A stretch of DNA of 64,000 bases from Burkholderia sp. lig30 (GTDB lineage: Bacteria > Pseudomonadota > Gammaproteobacteria > Burkholderiales > Burkholderiaceae): NCBI RefSeq assembly GCF_000687455.2, contig NZ_JGVW01000095.1:1-64000 (forward strand), in the 5' to 3' direction. The notes beneath the pieces were generated by a model. It saw only the letters and a program-made list of their open reading frames with translations, ran no database searches and was not told where the DNA came from. The translations under genes were made by a program, and so were the position numbers. This document shows positions 37,394 through 46,498 of this stretch, piece after piece. Numbering within the stretch: the first letter of the stretch is position 1; every line of letters starts with the position of its first letter.

Positions 37394-38359
37394 ATGAGTA
37401 TTTCAGGTATCGAGCAGATCACGTACGGCGTCGAGGATCTGGCGCTGTGCCGGCGCTTTTTCGCCGATTGGGGGCTCAGGGAGGTCGCGCACGATGCGTC
37501 GCGCGCGCGCTTCGAGACGATGAACGGCTGCACCGTGCTGCTCGTCGACGCGAACGATCCGTCGTTGCCGGCGGCGTTCGAGCCCGGCTCGACGCTGCGC
37601 GAGGTCACGTGGGGCGTCGCGTCGCCGGCCGAACTGGATGCGCTGCGCGCGAAGCTGGCCGGCCAGCCCGGCTATTACGCGCGTGACGACGCGGTCGGCT
37701 GCATCGACCCGAACGGCATGGCAATCCGCATCGAGGTGACGAGAAAGCACGCGCTCGACATCAAGGGTTCGCTGTCGAACGTATGGGGCGAGACGCTGCG
37801 CGTCGACCGGCCGAGCACGATCTATGCACGTGCGGAGCCGGTCGAGGTCGGGCACGTCGTGTTCTTCACGAACCGGCTCGATGCGCAGGAGGTGTTCTAT
37901 CACGAACTGCTGGGCTTCGAGACGTCGGACCGCTATCCGGGGCGCGGCGCGTTCATGCGCTGCGCGCCGCACGGCGGCCACCACGACCTGTTCCTGCTTG
38001 CGCTGCCGAATGGCAAGCGCGGCCTGAACCACGTCGCGTTCACCGTGCGCGACATCCACGAGGTGTTCGGCGGCGGCATGCACATCGACCGCTGCGGCTG
38101 GGAAACGCAGCTCGGGCCGGGCCGGCATCCGGTGTCGTCCGCGTACTTCTGGTATTTCCAGAACCCGGCCGGCGGGCTGATCGAGTATTACGCGGACGAG
38201 GACGTGCTGACGCCCGCATGGCAGCCGCGCGAATTCGAGCCGGGCCCGACCGTGTTCGCCGAATGGGCGATCGACGGCGGGATCGACGGCAATACTCGCC
38301 GCGAGAAGCATGCGAAGGCGCCGGAAGGCCGGTTCATGACGGAGCGCAAAGATGACTGA
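37394..38359 (+). CDS. Type I extradiol dioxygenase-like (VOC) protein
   Basis: The 321-residue two-repeat VOC protein is like BphC/catechol 2,3-dioxygenases. The three Fe(II) ligands are all present: His154 (VEVGHVVFF), His213 (GLNHVAFTV) and Glu264 (GLIEYYADE), with the same spacing as in BphC. That supports real ring cleavage of a catechol-like intermediate. The N-terminal repeat (residues 1-125) is the usual non-catalytic module. Its stop overlaps the reductase start by 8 bp. Confidence 0.88.
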   Translation: MSISGIEQITYGVEDLALCRRFFADWGLREVAHDASRARFETMNGCTVLLVDANDPSLPAAFEPGSTLREVTWGVASPAELDALRAKLAGQPGYYARDDAVGCIDPNGMAIRIEVTRKHALDIKGSLSNVWGETLRVDRPSTIYARAEPVEVGHVVFFTNRLDAQEVFYHELLGFETSDRYPGRGAFMRCAPHGGHHDLFLLALPNGKRGLNHVAFTVRDIHEVFGGGMHIDRCGWETQLGPGRHPVSSAYFWYFQNPAGGLIEYYADEDVLTPAWQPREFEPGPTVFAEWAIDGGIDGNTRREKHAKAPEGRFMTERKDD

Positions 38360-39620
38360 CGCAAGCACGCAGGGCAGCGCCGCGCCCGGCACGGTGGTCG
38401 TGATCGGCGGCGGGCAGGCAGCGGGCTGGGTGCTGAAGACGCTGCGCGCCGAAGGCTTCGCCGGCCGGCTCGTGATGATCGCCGACGAGCCGCATCTGCC
38501 GTACGAGCGCCCGCCGCTGTCGAAGGCGGTACTCGCGGGCGACGCGCACATCGAAACCGTGCGCGTCGTGCAGCCGGACGAATTCGCGTCGCTGAACGTC
38601 GACGCGTGGCAACCGGAGCGCGCCGCGTCGATCGATCGCACGCGGCGCATCGTACGCACGGCGAGCGGCCGCGAGGTCGAATACGACCGGCTCGTCATCG
38701 CCACCGGCGGAACGTCGCGCCGCTTGCCGGATTCACTCGTCAGGACTGCGAATCTGCATTACCTGCGCACGCTCGACGAAGCGGCCGAACTGGGCGGCAA
38801 GCTGCGCGCGAGCCGGCGCGTGCTCGTGATCGGCGGCGGCTGGATCGGGCTCGAAGTTGCGGCGACCGCGCGCAAGCTCGGCGTCGAGGCGGTCGTCGTC
38901 GAAGGCGCGCCGCGCCTGTGTGCGCGTTCGGTGCCGCCGGTCGTGTCGAATTTCCTGCTCGAGCTGCATCGCGCGAATGGCGTCGACGTGCGTCTGGACG
39001 CATCGCTCGCGTCGCTCGACCCGCAGCCGGGTGACGCATCGAAAGTGCGCGCGACGCTCGCGGACGGCACGACGGTCGATGCGGATTTCGCGGTGGCGGG
39101 CATCGGCCTCGCGCTGAACGCGTCGCTTGCGTCCGACGCGGGGCTCGCGGTCGACGACGGCATCGTGGTCGACGAATGCGGCGCGACGAGCGACCCGGCG
39201 ATATTCGCGTGCGGCGACGTCGCGAACCACCACAACGCGTGGCTGAAACGGCGCGTGCGTCTCGAATCGTGGGCGAACGCGCAGAACCAGGCGATCGCCG
39301 TCGCGAAGGCGGTGCTCGGCGTGCGCGCGCCGTATGCGGAGATCCCGTGGTTCTGGTCGGATCAGTACGACGTCAACCTGCAGATCCTCGGCGACCTGCC
39401 GGCCGACGCGCAGATCGTCGTGCGCGGCGAGCTCGCGGCGGGGGGCGCGACGGCTGGAGCCCCTCCCAGGTGGACGCTGTTTTTCGTTGGCGACGGCCAT
39501 TTGAAAGGGGTCGTCGCCGTCAACAACGCGCGTGAACTGAAGCTCGCGCGCAAGTGGATGAATCAGGGGCGCGCGGTGGACATGGACGCGCTGACGGATA
39601 CGACCAAGGCGCTGGCCTGA
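38352..39620 (+). CDS. Ferredoxin reductase of the ring-hydroxylating oxygenase
   Basis: The 422-residue FAD/NAD(P)H reductase is of the GR-type family (BphA4-like). It has the FAD motif VVVIGGGQAAGWVLKTLR at residue 15, the NAD motif VLVIGGGWIGLEVAATARK at about residue 157, and the second FAD block AIFACGDVANHHNAW. It should reduce the Rieske ferredoxin encoded first in the operon. The C-terminal 90 residues form the interface domain (WFWSDQYDVNLQILGDL). Confidence 0.92.
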   Translation: MTDASTQGSAAPGTVVVIGGGQAAGWVLKTLRAEGFAGRLVMIADEPHLPYERPPLSKAVLAGDAHIETVRVVQPDEFASLNVDAWQPERAASIDRTRRIVRTASGREVEYDRLVIATGGTSRRLPDSLVRTANLHYLRTLDEAAELGGKLRASRRVLVIGGGWIGLEVAATARKLGVEAVVVEGAPRLCARSVPPVVSNFLLELHRANGVDVRLDASLASLDPQPGDASKVRATLADGTTVDADFAVAGIGLALNASLASDAGLAVDDGIVVDECGATSDPAIFACGDVANHHNAWLKRRVRLESWANAQNQAIAVAKAVLGVRAPYAEIPWFWSDQYDVNLQILGDLPADAQIVVRGELAAGGATAGAPPRWTLFFVGDGHLKGVVAVNNARELKLARKWMNQGRAVDMDALTDTTKALA

Positions 39621-39653
39621 CCCGGCAGCGGGAACACGGAGAGGACTACCCGA

Positions 39654-41054
39654 ATGAGCACACTAGACAACGTCGTGGGCGGCCGCGCCACGATGGAGGC
39701 TGCCGCCTCCACGCCGGGCGCGATCATCGCGCGGCTCGAGCGTCTCCCGGCCAATGCGATGCAGATTCGCGCGCGCGTGCTGATCGGCACGGCGACGTTT
39801 TTCGACGGCTTCGACGTGATCACGATCGCCGCGACGCTGCCGCTCCTGATCCACAAGTGGGGACTCTCGCCGACGCAAATCGGGCTGCTGATCGCGTCGG
39901 GCGCGATCGGCCAGCTGGTCGGCGCGCTGCTGTTTCCCGCGCTCGCGGAAAAGCACGGCCGCGTGAAGGCGATCGCGTGGAGTTCGGCGGTGATCGGCGT
40001 CACGTCGATCGCATGCGGATTCGCGCCGACGTTCGAGGTGTTCGTGCTGCTGCGCATCCTGCAGGGTCTCGGCCTCGGCGGCGAGCTGCCGGTCGCGGCG
40101 ACATACATCAACGAGATCACGCGCGCGCACGGCCGCGGCCGCTTCGTGCTGCTCTACGAGATCGTGTTCCCGATCGGCCTGCTCGCGTCGATGGCGCTCG
40201 GCGCCTGGCTCGTGCCGCGCTTCGGCTGGGAAATCATGTATTTCGTCGGCGGCCTGCCGCTCGTGCTGTCGCTGGTGCTCACGCGTCTCGTTCCCGAATC
40301 GCCGCGCTGGCTGGCGTCGCGCGGCCGGCTCGCGGAGGCGGGGCAGGCCGTCGGCCTGTTCGAGGCGTCGGCGAAGGGGCCGCTCCAGCCGGTGACGCAG
40401 GCCGCGGAGTTCGACGAGATCGTGCGCCGGCATCCGAAGCGTCGCATGGCCGACCTGTTCAGCCCCGCGTACCGGAAGCGCACGCTGGCCGTCGCGACGC
40501 TGTGGGCGACCTGCGGCTTCATCCAGTACGGCCTGTCGACCTGGCTGCCGACGATCTACAAGGACTTCTATCACGCGCCGCTGCAGGTCGCGCTGAACCT
40601 CGCGGTGGTCGGCTCGGTGATGGGCGTCGCCGGTTCGCTCGCGTCGGCGCTCCTCGTCGACAGGATCGGCCGCAAGCCGGTCATCACGTGGTCGTTCGTC
40701 CTGTGCGCGGCGTCGCTTGCGCTGGCCGGGGTCTATCACGCGTCGTCGGTGTACGTCGTCGCGATGTTCTGCTCGCTGTCGCTCGGTCTGATGGCGGCGG
40801 GCTTCATCACCGCATACGTGTATACGCCGGAGCAATATCCGACCAGCATCCGCGCAGCGGGATGCGGCCTCGGCAGTGCGTGGCTGAAGATCGCGTCGTT
40901 CGTCGCGCCGATGGTGGTGCCGCACGCGATCGTCGGCGGCAACCTGAGCCCCGCGTTCTATCTGCTCGGCGCAGTGCCGCTGCTGGCGGCCGTGACCGTG
41001 CATTTCGTCGGCATAGAGACGAACGGCAAGGTGCTCGAGCAACTCGAGGCGTAA
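39654..41054 (+). CDS. MFS transporter, aromatic acid:H+ symporter-like
   Basis: The 466-residue major facilitator has twelve membrane helices. MFS landmarks are FFDGFDVITIAATLPLLIHK in helix 1, ALAEKHGRVKAIAWS between helices 2 and 3, LQGLGLGGELPVAATYINE, and VPESPRWLASRGRLAEAGQ after helix 6. That pattern is shared by aromatic acid and sugar porters. It is the last gene of the operon; a strong terminator follows. It should import the substrate, paired with the porin encoded at 26165. Confidence 0.9.
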   Translation: MSTLDNVVGGRATMEAAASTPGAIIARLERLPANAMQIRARVLIGTATFFDGFDVITIAATLPLLIHKWGLSPTQIGLLIASGAIGQLVGALLFPALAEKHGRVKAIAWSSAVIGVTSIACGFAPTFEVFVLLRILQGLGLGGELPVAATYINEITRAHGRGRFVLLYEIVFPIGLLASMALGAWLVPRFGWEIMYFVGGLPLVLSLVLTRLVPESPRWLASRGRLAEAGQAVGLFEASAKGPLQPVTQAAEFDEIVRRHPKRRMADLFSPAYRKRTLAVATLWATCGFIQYGLSTWLPTIYKDFYHAPLQVALNLAVVGSVMGVAGSLASALLVDRIGRKPVITWSFVLCAASLALAGVYHASSVYVVAMFCSLSLGLMAAGFITAYVYTPEQYPTSIRAAGCGLGSAWLKIASFVAPMVVPHAIVGGNLSPAFYLLGAVPLLAAVTVHFVGIETNGKVLEQLEA

Positions 41055-41082
41055 GCGGCGGGCGCCGTACGCGCACGCCCTG

Positions 41083-41114
41083 AGCGGCCTGGACGGTGTC
41101 CGGGCCGCTTTTTT
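41083..41114 (+). terminator. Rho-independent terminator of the catabolic operon
   Basis: AGCGGCCTGGAC pairs with GTCCGGGCCGCT around a GGT loop (one G-U pair) and runs into six T residues, 29 bp after the transporter stop. Confidence 0.88.
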
Positions 41115-41136
41115 GTCGCGGCGCGCGATCGAGCGC

Positions 41137-41571
41137 TTACTGCACGGCCGTGACCGGAATGTTCGAGATGCGCACGAGGCGATCGAGGATGCCGCGGTGG
41201 AAGAACGACAGGAGGGTGTGAAGCGGATCGCGGCGGGGGGCTGCGACGACGATTTCGTCGCAACCGGTCTCGGCGGCCGTGCTGGCGATCGTATCGGCGA
41301 TCGGGCCGACTTTCATGACGACGCTGTATTTGACGTTCGCGTCCTGCAGGATCCGGATGGCTTTCGCCAGGTCGCCTTCCGAGAAGTCATGTTCGAGCTG
41401 GCGGAGCCTGGACAACGGGTGATATGCCTCGAGTCTCGTGGCTTCCAGTGGCGGCTGGACGTTGATCAACACGATCTCCGACGCGCATCGTTCTCGGTAG
41501 AGGAAAGTGGCGTGGCGCACCGCCTGCAACGAGCGCGGCGAGTGGCCCACCGGAACCAGCAGCTTGAGCAT
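41137..41571 (-). CDS. Universal stress protein (UspA family)
   Basis: The small UspA-fold protein (144 residues) begins MLKLLVPVGHSPRSLQAVRH and has the C-terminal EIVVAAPRRDPLHTLL, FFHRGILDRLVRISNIPVTA. The usual ATP-binding G-2X-G-9X-G(S/T) motif is poorly kept (APRRDPLHTLLSFFHRG), so nucleotide binding is doubtful. It converges on the catabolic operon's terminator. The function is unknown; it may act in stress survival. Confidence 0.87.
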   Translation of the reverse strand: MLKLLVPVGHSPRSLQAVRHATFLYRERCASEIVLINVQPPLEATRLEAYHPLSRLRQLEHDFSEGDLAKAIRILQDANVKYSVVMKVGPIADTIASTAAETGCDEIVVAAPRRDPLHTLLSFFHRGILDRLVRISNIPVTAVQ

Positions 41572-42016
41572 GTCATGTGTCCCATTGACAAGATGTCTTC
41601 AGCGTAGCGCGCAGCGTGCCGGGATGGTCTAAAGAGTCGCCGTGCCGGTGTAAAAAAAGCGTAAACGCGGCGGCGCGCGATCTGCGCCCGCATATAACAA
41701 ATATAAGAAATTTATGTTTATGCGCATAAAGTCGTGAGACGGATTGTTTCAGCTCAGGCCCCAAATAACCGGAAGCTGGCGGCAGCGCCCGGCCGTCGCG
41801 CGGCGATTCAGTCGAATTCGCAGTGAATCCACGCGGAAAATAACCAGGGCCGCCTTCCGCATGTCGCGTAGAGTAGAGCGTCACCGGGCGAGCGCACGCG
41901 CATCGTTTCCGCGCGCAAGCCCGCCGTGCGACGGCCGTCGCGGCCACTGCCGCAGAAGCAGAAGCCGCGCGGGCCGCGCCGCCCGATGCACATCCACCGC
42001 GTTCAGGAGACTCCGC
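41572..42016. other. Region upstream of the amidase gene
   Basis: No gene is supported. A short AT-rich patch (41690-41740) holds a perfect palindrome at 41717-41730 and probably the promoter of the universal stress protein gene. The rest is GC-rich and may be the leader of the amidase gene, which has a CAGGAGA ribosome site just before its start. Confidence 0.4.
41717..41730. promoter_or_regulatory. Perfect palindrome TTTATGCGCATAAA
   Basis: This 14-bp palindrome has no spacer and stands in the only AT-rich patch of the intergenic region between the divergent universal-stress and amidase genes. It is a candidate operator; the regulator is unknown. Confidence 0.5.
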
Positions 42017-43501
42017 ATGCCGCACGGCGCCCCGTCGTTTCTCGCTCCCGCATCCGTTCCCGTGGATCCGATCGTGCGCCTGCCGGCGGGCGAGCTGGCC
42101 GGCGCGATCCGCCGCAAGGAAGTCTCGTGCGTCGAGACGATGACCGCATACCTTGACCACATCGCGCGCGTCAACGGCGCGATCAACGCGATCGTGGCGC
42201 TGCGCGATCGCGACGCGCTGCTCGCCGAGGCCGCGCAAAAGGATGCGGCCCTCGCGCGCGGCGAATACCATGGCTGGCTTCACGGCATCCCGCAGGCGCC
42301 GAAGGATCTCGCGATGACCAAGGGGCTCGTGACGACGCTCGGCTCGCCGATCTTCCGGACGATGGTGCCGCAGGCCGATTCGGTCACCGTCGCGCGGATG
42401 CGCGCCGCGGGCGCGATCTTCATCGGCAAGACCAACACGCCGGAGTTCGGCCTCGGCTCGCACACGTTCAACGAAGTCTACGGCGTCACGCGCAATCCAT
42501 ACGATCTGACGAAGAGTGCGGGCGGCAGCAGCGGCGGCGCGGCGGCCGCGCTTGCGGCGCGGATGCTGCCGGTCGCGGACGGCAGCGATTTCGGCGGATC
42601 GTTGCGCAATCCCGCCGCGTTCTGCAATGTCTACGGGTTTCGCCCGTCGCGGGGGCGCGTGCCGCGCTGGCCGAACGCCGACGTGTTCGTGCAGCAGCTC
42701 GGCACCGAAGGGCCGATGGGGCGCACGGTCGCCGACGTCGCGCAACTGCTGGCGATTCAGGCGGGCTACGATCCGCGCGATCCGCTGTCGCTCGCCGACG
42801 ATCCCGCAGTGTTCGCACAGCCGCTCGACGCCGACCTGCGCGGCAAGCGCATCGCGTGGGTGGGTGACTGGAACGGTTATCTCGCGACGGAGCCGGGCGT
42901 GCTCGCATGCTGCGACGCGGGACTCGGCACGCTGCGCGACATCGGCTGCGAGGTCGACGCCGCGTTGCCGGCGTTCGCGCCCGAGCGGATCTGGCAGATC
43001 TGGCTTGCGCACCGGCACTGGCTGTCCGGCGGCGGCCTGTTGATGCACTACCGCGAGCCGTCGCGGCGCGCGCAACTGAAGCCGGAGGCGATCTTCGAGG
43101 TCGAGGGGCTGCTCGCGATGTCGGGCGCGGACGTGTTCGACGCGAGTGCGGCGCGCAGCGCGTGGCACCAGGCGCTGCTGAGCTTCTTCGAGCGTTACGA
43201 CTTCATCGCCGCGCCGACCGCGCAGGTCTTCCCGTTCGATGCGAACGCGCGCTGGCCGCGCGAGATCGCCGGCCGGACGATGGATACCTATCACCGCTGG
43301 ATGGAGACGGTCGTGCCGTGGACGCTTGCCGGCTGCCCGGTGATCAACGTGCCGGTCGGCTTCAACGACGCCGGCCTGCCGATGGGCATGCAGCTGATCG
43401 GCAGGCCGCGCGGCGATCTCGCGGTGCTGCAGCTCGCGCAAGGCTACGAGCGGGCGTGCGACTGGGTCGGCGCGCGGCGGCCGGACTGGTTCGCCGCGTG
43501 A
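42017..43501 (+). CDS. Amidase-signature family amidase
   Basis: The 494-residue hydrolase has the complete amidase-signature triad: Lys96 ([11 protein letters not shown]), cis-Ser172 ([13 protein letters not shown]) and nucleophile Ser195 ([13 protein letters not shown]). It cleaves amide bonds, with substrates ranging from aryl amides to indole acetamide in relatives. It has no signal peptide. It stands apart from the Rieske operon, behind the universal stress gene and in the same direction, and could release the aromatic acid that feeds the operon. That link is inference. The ATG at 42017 follows CAGGAGACTCCGC. Confidence 0.9.
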   Translation: MPHGAPSFLAPASVPVDPIVRLPAGELAGAIRRKEVSCVETMTAYLDHIARVNGAINAIVALRDRDALLAEAAQKDAALARGEYHGWLHGIPQAPKDLAMTKGLVTTLGSPIFRTMVPQADSVTVARMRAAGAIFIGKTNTPEFGLGSHTFNEVYGVTRNPYDLTKSAGGSSGGAAAALAARMLPVADGSDFGGSLRNPAAFCNVYGFRPSRGRVPRWPNADVFVQQLGTEGPMGRTVADVAQLLAIQAGYDPRDPLSLADDPAVFAQPLDADLRGKRIAWVGDWNGYLATEPGVLACCDAGLGTLRDIGCEVDAALPAFAPERIWQIWLAHRHWLSGGGLLMHYREPSRRAQLKPEAIFEVEGLLAMSGADVFDASAARSAWHQALLSFFERYDFIAAPTAQVFPFDANARWPREIAGRTMDTYHRWMETVVPWTLAGCPVINVPVGFNDAGLPMGMQLIGRPRGDLAVLQLAQGYERACDWVGARRPDWFAA

Positions 43502-43508
43502 GCGGCGC

Positions 43509-43662
43509 GACCTGATAGCTGCACACCGCTTCGAGCGTGGTCTCGCTGCTGCGCACGCCGCACGGGCCGCCGTCGGAGGCGAGCGACCCGGTCGAGCGAG
43601 CGGGCGTGACCGCCGACCTTGACGTTGGTCAGCGCAACGCTAGTGCCGTCGTTGTCGCGGCC
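43509..43662 (-). pseudogene. Possible remnant of a protein-coding gene
   Basis: On the minus strand one frame reads DNDGTSVALTNVKVGGHARS and, after a one-base shift near 43587-43592, another reads SLASDGGPCGVRSSETTLEA followed by VCSYQV. Both look like real protein with Burkholderia codon bias, yet neither has a start or a full length. I do not recognise the family. It might be chance in high-GC DNA. Confidence 0.3.
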
Positions 43663-43856
43663 GGCGAGGGGCGATCGAGGGCGAGGCGGCCCGTGGCGGC
43701 TTGCGGATTCGTGCCGAATGCGCATCTCGGCTACGGATGGCGTCCGCTTGGCAAGGGGCCGCGCGGCACAATTTCGTATCGAGGTGTATCAATCGTTGCG
43801 ACGCGCGGTGCGCCGCTCGGACAATGCCGGGTTGGCATTTCTGAACGGAGACACAC

Positions 43857-44540
43857 ATGAAGACGATTCGCGTGACCGGCAAGGGTCTCGCAGGGGCAGG
43901 CCTTGTCTGCAGCGTGCTGATGAGCGGCGCCGCATACGCGCAGCTCGATCTGCAATCGCTCGGCGCGTCGCTGCTCGGCGGCGCGCCGCAGCAGGCGGCG
44001 CCGTCGCAGGGCATGACGCAATTGCTGCAGTCGTATGCCGGCGCGAATCAGCAGGTGCTTGCCGGCCAGTCGTCGCTCGCGTCGGCGATGGGCCTCACGG
44101 GCGCGGCGGGGCAGGCCCGGCAGGCGGCCACGCTGCTGGGCGGGAACAACGCGCTGACGCCGGCCGCGCTGTCGCAAATGGGCGGCGCGCAGCAGTCGGT
44201 GTCGCAGGCGCTCGGCCAGGCGTTCGCGAACGGCGGCGCGGCGCACGGCACGATCGACAGGCAGGCGTTCGGCAGCGGCCTGGCGTCGCTCGGCCAGGGA
44301 CTTACCCAGTATTCGCAACTGCAGTCCGGCCTCGGCAACCTGGGCTCGGCGAACGCCGCATCGCTGCTGCAGGCGGGCCTCGATCCGCAGAACCGCCAGG
44401 CCGCGTCATACATCGCGCAAAGCGCGCCCGGTCAGCTGCAGCAGCTCGCCGCGACGCTGAGCCAGGCGGTGCAGTTCGCGACGAGCCAGGGCATCCCGGT
44501 TCCATCGGTGGCGACCTCGGCGCTGAAGCTGCTGCCATGA
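43857..44540 (+). CDS. Secreted Gln/Ala-rich protein of unknown function
   Basis: The 227-residue protein has a signal peptide ending AYA-QLD near residue 28. The mature part is rich in Gln, Ala, Gly, Leu and Ser with a regular helical pattern (AGQARQAATLLGGNNALTPA and GLGNLGSANAASLLQAGLDP) and no cysteine. No domain is recognised. Similar low-complexity exported proteins are common in Burkholderia. It has its own upstream region and lies about 100 bp before the acetyltransferase gene. Confidence 0.75.
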   Translation: MKTIRVTGKGLAGAGLVCSVLMSGAAYAQLDLQSLGASLLGGAPQQAAPSQGMTQLLQSYAGANQQVLAGQSSLASAMGLTGAAGQARQAATLLGGNNALTPAALSQMGGAQQSVSQALGQAFANGGAAHGTIDRQAFGSGLASLGQGLTQYSQLQSGLGNLGSANAASLLQAGLDPQNRQAASYIAQSAPGQLQQLAATLSQAVQFATSQGIPVPSVATSALKLLP

Positions 44541-44636
44541 CGTCGGCCCGGCGGGCATCGCATGCGATGCCCCCGCGTTGCATCGGGATTTGCGCCGGTG
44601 CTATCGTGTGGCGTCCCCGCACCCGGTGCTTTCCCC

Positions 44637-45494
44637 ATGAGCAAGCCGTTCGACCTTTCCCGTTACTTCGCGCGCATCGGTTACGACGGCCCCGCCGCCC
44701 CGACGCTCGACGTGCTGCGCCGTCTGCATCTGCTGCATCCGCAGGCCATTCCGTTTGAGAACCTCGATCCGCTGACCGGCGCGCGCGTCGCGCTCGACGT
44801 TCCCGCAGTCGTCGCGAAGCTGGTCGAACGGCGGCGTGGCGGCTATTGCTTCGAGCAGAACAAGCTGTTTCACGCGGCGCTGACGCAGATCGGCTTTCAT
44901 GTCACGCCGCTGATCGCGCGGGTGCGCTGGCAGCGGCCCGCCGACACGGCGACCGCGCAGACCCACATGCTGCTGCGCATCGACGTCGACGGCGAGGCGT
45001 GGATCGCCGATGTCGGCTTCGGCGGGGTGACGCTCACCGCGCCGCTGCGCAGCACGCCGGGCGTGCGCCAGGCAACGCCGCACGGCGTGTTTCGTCTCGT
45101 CGAGACGGAGCTGCCGGACGAGATCGTCTGCGAGTTCGAGACGGCGAACGGCTGGCAGCCGGTCTACCGGTTTTCCGGAAAGCCGGTGGAGTGGATCGAT
45201 TACGACGCGGCGAACTGGTTCACGTCGACCTTCCCCGCTTCGCTGTTCGTGCACGACCTGATTGCGTGCCGCGTGCTGCCCGATGGCCGCGCCACGCTCG
45301 TCAACACCGTGCTGACCGTGCGCGACGGCGCGGGGCAGGCAAGCACGCACCGTTTCGACGACGCGCTCGCGTGGGAAGCCTGCCTGCGCGAGACGTTGCA
45401 TATCGATCCGGCGGGTTTCGATGTCGCGGCCCTGTTCGACCGGCTCGCGGTGCGCGGCGACAGCCTTGCCGCGGGCGCGCCGGCCGCGCGCTGA
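44637..45494 (+). CDS. nat: Arylamine N-acetyltransferase
   Basis: The 285-residue enzyme transfers acetyl from acetyl-CoA to arylamines or hydrazines. The catalytic triad is Cys71 (RRGGYCFEQNKLF), His110 (AQTHMLLRID) and Asp125 (WIADVGFGGVT). The N-terminal helical bundle has LHLLHPQAIPFENLDPLTG. It is the standard bacterial length. The start is set at ATG 44637. It could detoxify aromatic amines, which suits its location near an aromatic catabolic island, but it is probably a separate unit. Confidence 0.93.
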   Translation: MSKPFDLSRYFARIGYDGPAAPTLDVLRRLHLLHPQAIPFENLDPLTGARVALDVPAVVAKLVERRRGGYCFEQNKLFHAALTQIGFHVTPLIARVRWQRPADTATAQTHMLLRIDVDGEAWIADVGFGGVTLTAPLRSTPGVRQATPHGVFRLVETELPDEIVCEFETANGWQPVYRFSGKPVEWIDYDAANWFTSTFPASLFVHDLIACRVLPDGRATLVNTVLTVRDGAGQASTHRFDDALAWEACLRETLHIDPAGFDVAALFDRLAVRGDSLAAGAPAAR

Positions 45495-45598
45495 GCGGGC
45501 GCAGCCGGCTTTCTCTTCGCGTTCGCCGCGCCGAAGCCGCCGAAGCGCGACGCGATCGGGCCGGCGGCGCGCATCGTGATCCCGTGCGCGCCGTCGCG

Positions 45599-46498
45599 TC
45601 ACGCCTGCTGCGGCGCGGGATGCAGCGGCACCCGGCGCGGCGCGGCCTGCGCCGCATAGCGCGCGTTGGTCGCGTCGATCTTCGCGATCAGCCCGTCGAT
45701 CCGGCCGAGCACCTCGCGGTTGTCGTGATCCCACGGGTGGAAGCCCGGCTTGAAGTAGCGCAGCCACTCCATCGCGATGCACGGGAACACGCCGTAACGC
45801 GGCCCGTACAGGAACTTCACGAGATTCCATGTGCCGCCGAATGCCCATTTCCCGTGGCGGCGGCGATGCGCGGCCATCAGCCGGACGTGGTAATCGAACA
45901 CGATCGTCCAGAACAGCGCGGTCGTCAGCAGCATCGTGCCGGTGCGCAGCAGGTAGCGCTTGAGGCCCGGCTTCATCACGACGTTCCACACGTCGTAGGA
46001 CACCGCCTTGTGCTCGGTTTCCTCCAGCGCGTGCCACAGCCACATCTGCGTGTAGCCGTCGACCGAGCCGTCGATGCGGTGGCCGCCGTCCGACAGCAGC
46101 AGGTCCGCCAGCATCGCCGTGTAGTGCTCGAGCGCGATCGTGATCGCGAGCTGCATCGATGGCGGCAGGATCTTGCGCATGAAGCCGAGGATCGCCCACA
46201 GCCGCTTGTCGAGCTTGTGCGCGGGCAGGCCGGCCGACTGCAGCAGGTCGTTGTACTCGACGTGCTCGCGGGTGTGCATCGCTTCCTGGCCGATGAAGCC
46301 GAGCACCTGTTTCTTCAGCTCGGGATCGTCGATCCGGTCGCGGTAGGCGCGCACCGAATCCATGAAGAAGCGCTCGCCGGCGGGAAACAGCAGCGACAGC
46401 GCGTTCATGAAATGCGTGACCGGCACGCCCCTGACATGCCAGTCGCGGGCGCGGTCGGGCGGCAGTGCGAAGCGAATGTCGCGACGAATCGGCATCAT
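45599..46498 (-). CDS. Predicted metal-dependent hydrolase (PF10118 type)
   Basis: The 299-residue protein is from a family of predicted metal-dependent hydrolases with a ferritin-like helical core. Conserved acidic and His residues appear in GFIGQEAMHTREHVEYND near residue 75, ALEHYTAMLADLLL near residue 121 and WLWHALEETEHKAVSYDVWN near residue 155, which should bind two metals. One or two membrane-like helices occur near residues 185-205. It overlaps the SDR gene by 4 bp and is the last gene of the monooxygenase operon. The activity has not been established in relatives that I know. Confidence 0.8.
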   Translation of the reverse strand: MMPIRRDIRFALPPDRARDWHVRGVPVTHFMNALSLLFPAGERFFMDSVRAYRDRIDDPELKKQVLGFIGQEAMHTREHVEYNDLLQSAGLPAHKLDKRLWAILGFMRKILPPSMQLAITIALEHYTAMLADLLLSDGGHRIDGSVDGYTQMWLWHALEETEHKAVSYDVWNVVMKPGLKRYLLRTGTMLLTTALFWTIVFDYHVRLMAAHRRRHGKWAFGGTWNLVKFLYGPRYGVFPCIAMEWLRYFKPGFHPWDHDNREVLGRIDGLIAKIDATNARYAAQAAPRRVPLHPAPQQA

